Positions 7,685 to 10,207 of a stretch of DNA of 10,207 bases are shown here, piece by piece. The notes beneath the pieces were generated by a model. That model saw only the letters and a list, made by a program, of their open reading frames with translations. It was not told the DNA's origin and did no database searches. Source of the stretch: Choanephora cucurbitarum (lineage: Eukaryota; Mucoromycota; Mucoromycetes; Mucorales; Choanephoraceae). The position numbers were made by a program, and so were the translations under genes. Numbering within the stretch: the stretch's first letter is position 1; every line of letters begins with the position of its first letter. The DNA is taken from positions 1 through 10,207 of the forward strand of contig JAIWNI010000352.1 of NCBI GenBank assembly GCA_025331435.1. Direction: 5' to 3'.

Positions 7685-7726
7685 TGTAATGTAATGTCAC
7701 ATCACGTGACGTGACATTACATTACA
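7685..7726. repeat. Foldback palindrome with 16-bp perfect arms
   Basis: TGTAATGTAATGTCAC (7685-7700) and GTGACATTACATTACA (7711-7726) around a 10-nt centre ATCACGTGAC that contains CACGTG. The arms are built from GTAAT/ATTAC pentamers, with one further ATTAC on the right. It is flanked on both sides by A7TT (7675-7683 and 7732-7740), which could be a 9-bp target duplication, though it is low complexity. It may be a tiny foldback element, or two element ends fused head to head, sitting between the left terminus and the helicase remnant. Confidence 0.75.
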
Positions 7727-7777
7727 TTACAAAAAAAATTGGAACAAAATTAAATATCGGTTATAAATTCGTTTTTA

Positions 7778-8629
7778 GTGACTGGTTTTAATAGACTTTT
7801 TAAGACAAGTTTGTATGTAGCATGTTCAAGAGCAACATCTGCGTCCGGTCTGTATCTTATTGGAAACAAATTTGAGCCAACCAAACCTCCAAACGCAAGA
7901 GATGGTGTAGCCAAGGAACTAGAGAGACATGAGACAGTTAAAGTCGATCTAAAATTTGAGCAGATATCTGACAGATCGAATAGCTTTTTGTTCCAGCTAA
8001 TGTTCCATAATGTCCAAAGCCTAAGAGCTCATATAGATCAAGTTGTCCATGACAAAGCATATCTGTGCTCTGACTTTCTGCTTTTTGCTGAAACATGGAC
8101 TACCAATAGTCAAACTATTGAGATTCCTGGCTTCAAACAAGTTGCTCGAGTGAATGTCCATGGCAGTGTTCCTAAAGCAAATGGTAGTGCTTGCTTTGTC
8201 AAGACATCTTTGCTTGAGTCGGATAGTGTATCCAATGTTCATGAGCAATTAGTAAGTGACAATGCAGGACACAAAATGGCAATCTCGGCCTTTGTATTCA
8301 AAGACACACTTATTGCATCAATCTACTTCTTGCCAAATTTTAAGAAAGAAGTTGTTCTTACAAAACTGGAGGATTTATTGAAGGTTGACACCAGGTTCAA
8401 AATCATTGCAAGCGACTTTAACTTGCATTTTGATGACGAACAAAATCCTTTTAGTAGCCTCTTTAATCAGTATGGATTAAGCTCAAGTTTGGGTGAAGAA
8501 GTCAAAAGCACTACGAAGTATAAGTCATTTATTGATAATGTTTTTACTAACGTTTTCACTTATCATTCTGGGCGATATATATCATATACAAGCTTTCATG
8601 ATCCTCTATTCATGCAATTCAATTTTTAA
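7778..8629 (+). CDS. Helentron helicase C-terminus fused to EEP endonuclease domain, 5' partial
   Basis: A 283-codon open frame counted from GTG at 7778. That is not a real start: the frame is a 5'-truncated remnant, open back to TAA at 7751-7753, and TTTTTAG at 7771-7777 could have been a splice acceptor. Residues 12-29 (LYVACSRATSASGLYLIG) are motif VI of Pif1-like Helitron helicases, with the conserved Arg at 18. Residues 73-283 are an endonuclease/exonuclease/phosphatase domain: HNVQSLR (Asn78), FAETW (Glu105), NGSACFVK, IYFLPN, ASDFN (Asp213, Asn215), FIDNVF (Asp253) and SFHDPLF (His274). All expected metal and catalytic positions appear present, with Ser replacing the usual Gly of GDFN. 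The domain is thought to nick DNA during insertion. A LINE fragment is the main alternative, but the helicase motif argues against it. With no helicase body or start, translation is doubtful. Confidence 0.8.
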   Translation: MTGFNRLFKTSLYVACSRATSASGLYLIGNKFEPTKPPNARDGVAKELERHETVKVDLKFEQISDRSNSFLFQLMFHNVQSLRAHIDQVVHDKAYLCSDFLLFAETWTTNSQTIEIPGFKQVARVNVHGSVPKANGSACFVKTSLLESDSVSNVHEQLVSDNAGHKMAISAFVFKDTLIASIYFLPNFKKEVVLTKLEDLLKVDTRFKIIASDFNLHFDDEQNPFSSLFNQYGLSSSLGEEVKSTTKYKSFIDNVFTNVFTYHSGRYISYTSFHDPLFMQFNF

Positions 8630-8641
8630 TCATATTTCCAA

Positions 8642-8647
8642 AATAAA
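8642..8647 (+). terminator. Poly(A) signal after the endonuclease frame
   Basis: AATAAA 12 nt after the TAA at 8627-8629 and before the subterminal repeat, as expected if the gene ends just inside the element's 3' end. Confidence 0.5.
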
Positions 8648-8669
8648 GTTTTAATACAGTCACAGTAGT

Positions 8670-8682
8670 TGAGAAAACGCCC
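8670..8682 (+). repeat. Right subterminal 13-bp inverted repeat
   Basis: TGAGAAAACGCCC, exact reverse complement of 7635-7647. It sits between the poly(A) signal and the terminal hairpin, the place where Helentrons carry their subterminal repeat. Confidence 0.55.
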
Positions 8683-8689
8683 GATTTAT

Positions 8690-8710
8690 GGACTTAGTCT
8701 ACTAAGTTCC
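8690..8710 (+). repeat. Terminal hairpin of the Helentron-like element
   Basis: GGACTTAG (8690-8697) pairs with CTAAGTTCC (8702-8710) around TCTA, an 8-bp stem with one bulged T, 7 nt beyond the subterminal repeat. A 3' hairpin is the end signal of rolling-circle Helitron-type elements. CTAA follows a few bases later (8715-8718), but the next base is C rather than the T of canonical Helitron targets. Confidence 0.55.
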
Positions 8711-10207
8711 TTGACTAACTTTTCTTTTTCTTATTGACCTTGGAAACCGAGATACTCATGTAAGTTGAACTTTTAAGTGCATTGCTCAAAGGCTTATCAG
8801 TTAAATCAGTTGAACAAGTCAAATTGTCCGTTGAATTAGAACAACCAACTACTCAATAGTTTCTCGACAACTGATGAATGCACTGTTTTTCTATCAATCA
8901 CTTTATTTCGCGACTATTTCTGGGATAATGAATCATGTAAATATCACCGAACTACGTTAGTCATTCAAAGTAACTAACCAGCTGCAGATAGTGATTTAAC
9001 TGATATGTTGAAAGGCTTTTACATTGTTGATGCACGAAGTACAAGATAAAAAAATGTTTAGCAGCATCTCTGTTCATCAGTAAAAAGTGTCGAATGAGAA
9101 AGCCCTTCTTTGTTGATGGTAGAATATAGTTTCAAGTATGCCTTGGTAATATGGTTATCAATGACAGGAAGTATTAAAACAGTTATACAAGTTTTGTTAT
9201 AGGCTTATGTGTAAGAATGGTGTCGTTATGAATTAGCATATGATCTTCATGTTGAATATTTCTCATATGGTCTCAGATAGACAGTTACTCTCTGAAGGTG
9301 TTCGGTTGTTAGTCAAGAAGACAAATGATATGGTAAGTGATGAGGAGATTTAATCGATTCAGTTAAAAAACTTAGAGAAAACAATCATAGTCTAACATCG
9401 TTAATCGTAAATTGTCTGTATTGTATTTCAGTTTGATTAGTAGCAGCTTGATGGCATCAATTAGTATCACACGTATGAATAAATGTTGTAAGCTTTCCAC
9501 TGCACAGAAGAAATTGACGAGTGAGTTGGGAAATGCATATTAAAGAAAGGGCTTTGAGGTAATGAAGGATTAAGAGGCTTGAATAAGGTCTGTGCATTAC
9601 ACCTATCGAATGGTTTGCATTTGATTCGATCTACAGCAAACTCAGGATGATGGTCAGTGTATACCAGTTGCTGATGCGAAAGTGTTATACTAGAGTGTCA
9701 TGTTAAATAAAAGCCATCCTTACACAACATATGCGATATTGAACGATTCAAGCAAATATTGTGCCTCAGCATTACACTGCCAATGTTAAATAAGAATGCG
9801 GTTCCTATCCTAGCACTCATATCAATGTCTGAAATATAAGGATGTCGATTTGATCCACTCTAATGGATATTTGCATTACAATTTCTAATGGATACTGAAT
9901 GGCTTTGTGAAAGCAAGATAAATATTGCTAGTTTGATGTACTACATCTATTGAGTATTTATACTTTCGAGATGATACAGATAGAATGATGTCTTTAGCCA
10001 AATGTGTATATAATTTACAATTTTTGATATTTTCAACATCATTTGCATATCAGTGAACACTTTGTATTTACCATTTTTGGTAGTTTTGTCAATAAGATCG
10101 TCAACGCGTATACCTTATACGATTTGAATTATTCCATATTTGGCATTTTGAATGATTTGTTCCGCCTTCTTATTGGCTGTATAATGACGTGTCGTAATGT
10201 TATTTTA
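8711..10207. other. Gene-poor stretch, no supportable gene
   Basis: No frame is long enough, and I find no motif or splice chain. Minus-strand reading from about 9330 down to 8713 gives protein-like runs of up to 52 codons in alternating frames, one ending in a KKKKS tail at about 8720. Runs of this length are expected by chance here. The only repeats I noticed are TCTAATGGATA twice near 9857-9895 and a 15-mer CAGTTAAATCAGTTG at 8798-8812 that also occurs at 5615-5629. Confidence 0.45.

Larger units (their letters stand above)
7635..8710 (+). mobile_element. Truncated Helentron-like element
   Basis: Bounded by GGGCGTTTTCTCA (7635-7647) and its exact reverse complement (8670-8682), with a hairpin (8690-8710) just outside the second copy. 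Inside is the last piece of a Pif1-like Helitron helicase fused to an endonuclease domain. Helentrons, a Helitron group with a C-terminal endonuclease, are known to have a 5' terminal repeat matched by a subterminal copy near the 3' end, followed by a hairpin; this layout fits. The Rep nuclease and nearly all of the helicase are missing, so the unit is non-autonomous. Exact ends are uncertain because Helitrons leave no target duplication. Confidence 0.6.

Noticed and set aside
8021..8248. Minus-strand frame opposite the endonuclease
   Set aside because: A shadow of the plus-strand endonuclease domain, whose catalytic motifs are clear.
8670..8720. Canonical Helitron 3' end (hairpin plus CTRR then T)
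   Set aside because: CTAA follows the hairpin, but the next base is C and the spacing is short. The subterminal-repeat layout fits the Helentron group better.
8713..9330. Chain of minus-strand coding-like runs in alternating frames
   Set aside because: Runs up to 52 codons, but dozens of that length are expected by chance in six frames at this AT content, and no run shows a motif.

Overview
The window looks like repeat-rich nuclear DNA from an early-diverging fungus, most likely Mucoromycota. The reasons are an AT-rich background, a gene with three short GT..AG introns (54, 59 and 65 nt), a Tnp2/KDZ-type transposase whose C-terminal domain resembles the long transposases I remember from Mucorales genomes, and the end of a Pif1-like Helitron helicase joined to an endonuclease domain. 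No database search was run, so the taxonomic placement is inference. I see no rRNA, tRNA or CRISPR array.

Layout. 1-900: no supportable gene. 902-2085: TATA-like box, then a four-exon plus-strand gene encoding a 311-residue coiled-coil protein of unknown function. 2131-2910: a minus-strand intronless gene convergent with it (45 bp between stop codons), encoding a protein like the C-terminal domain of long mucoralean Tnp2-type transposases. 2911-3351: a spacer with a low-complexity inverted repeat, a 41-codon plus-strand ORF with a CxxCH motif, and a minus-strand AATAAA. 3352-4610: the catalytic part of a Tnp2-type transposase on the minus strand, broken by a frame change near 3760-3775 and losing its 5' end exactly at a 145-bp inverted-repeat element (4614-4758). 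4759-7634: gene-poor DNA with only coding-like remnants; 5320-7050 is strikingly purine-rich on the plus strand. 7635-8710: a truncated Helentron-like unit. It has a 13-bp terminal repeat, a 16-bp-arm foldback palindrome, an open frame with helicase motif VI followed by a complete-looking endonuclease/exonuclease/phosphatase domain, a poly(A) signal, the inverse copy of the 13-bp repeat, and a terminal hairpin. 8711-10207: no supportable gene.

How the parts relate. The first half reads as the remains of one DNA-transposon neighbourhood (accessory coiled-coil gene, C-terminal-domain gene, catalytic transposase gene), later damaged by a small MITE-like element. The second half holds an independent rolling-circle-type element reduced to its 3' end. 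All mobile functions here appear incomplete: the transposase is broken and the helicase is almost wholly missing. The coiled-coil gene, the C-terminal-domain gene and the endonuclease frame are nevertheless uninterrupted.
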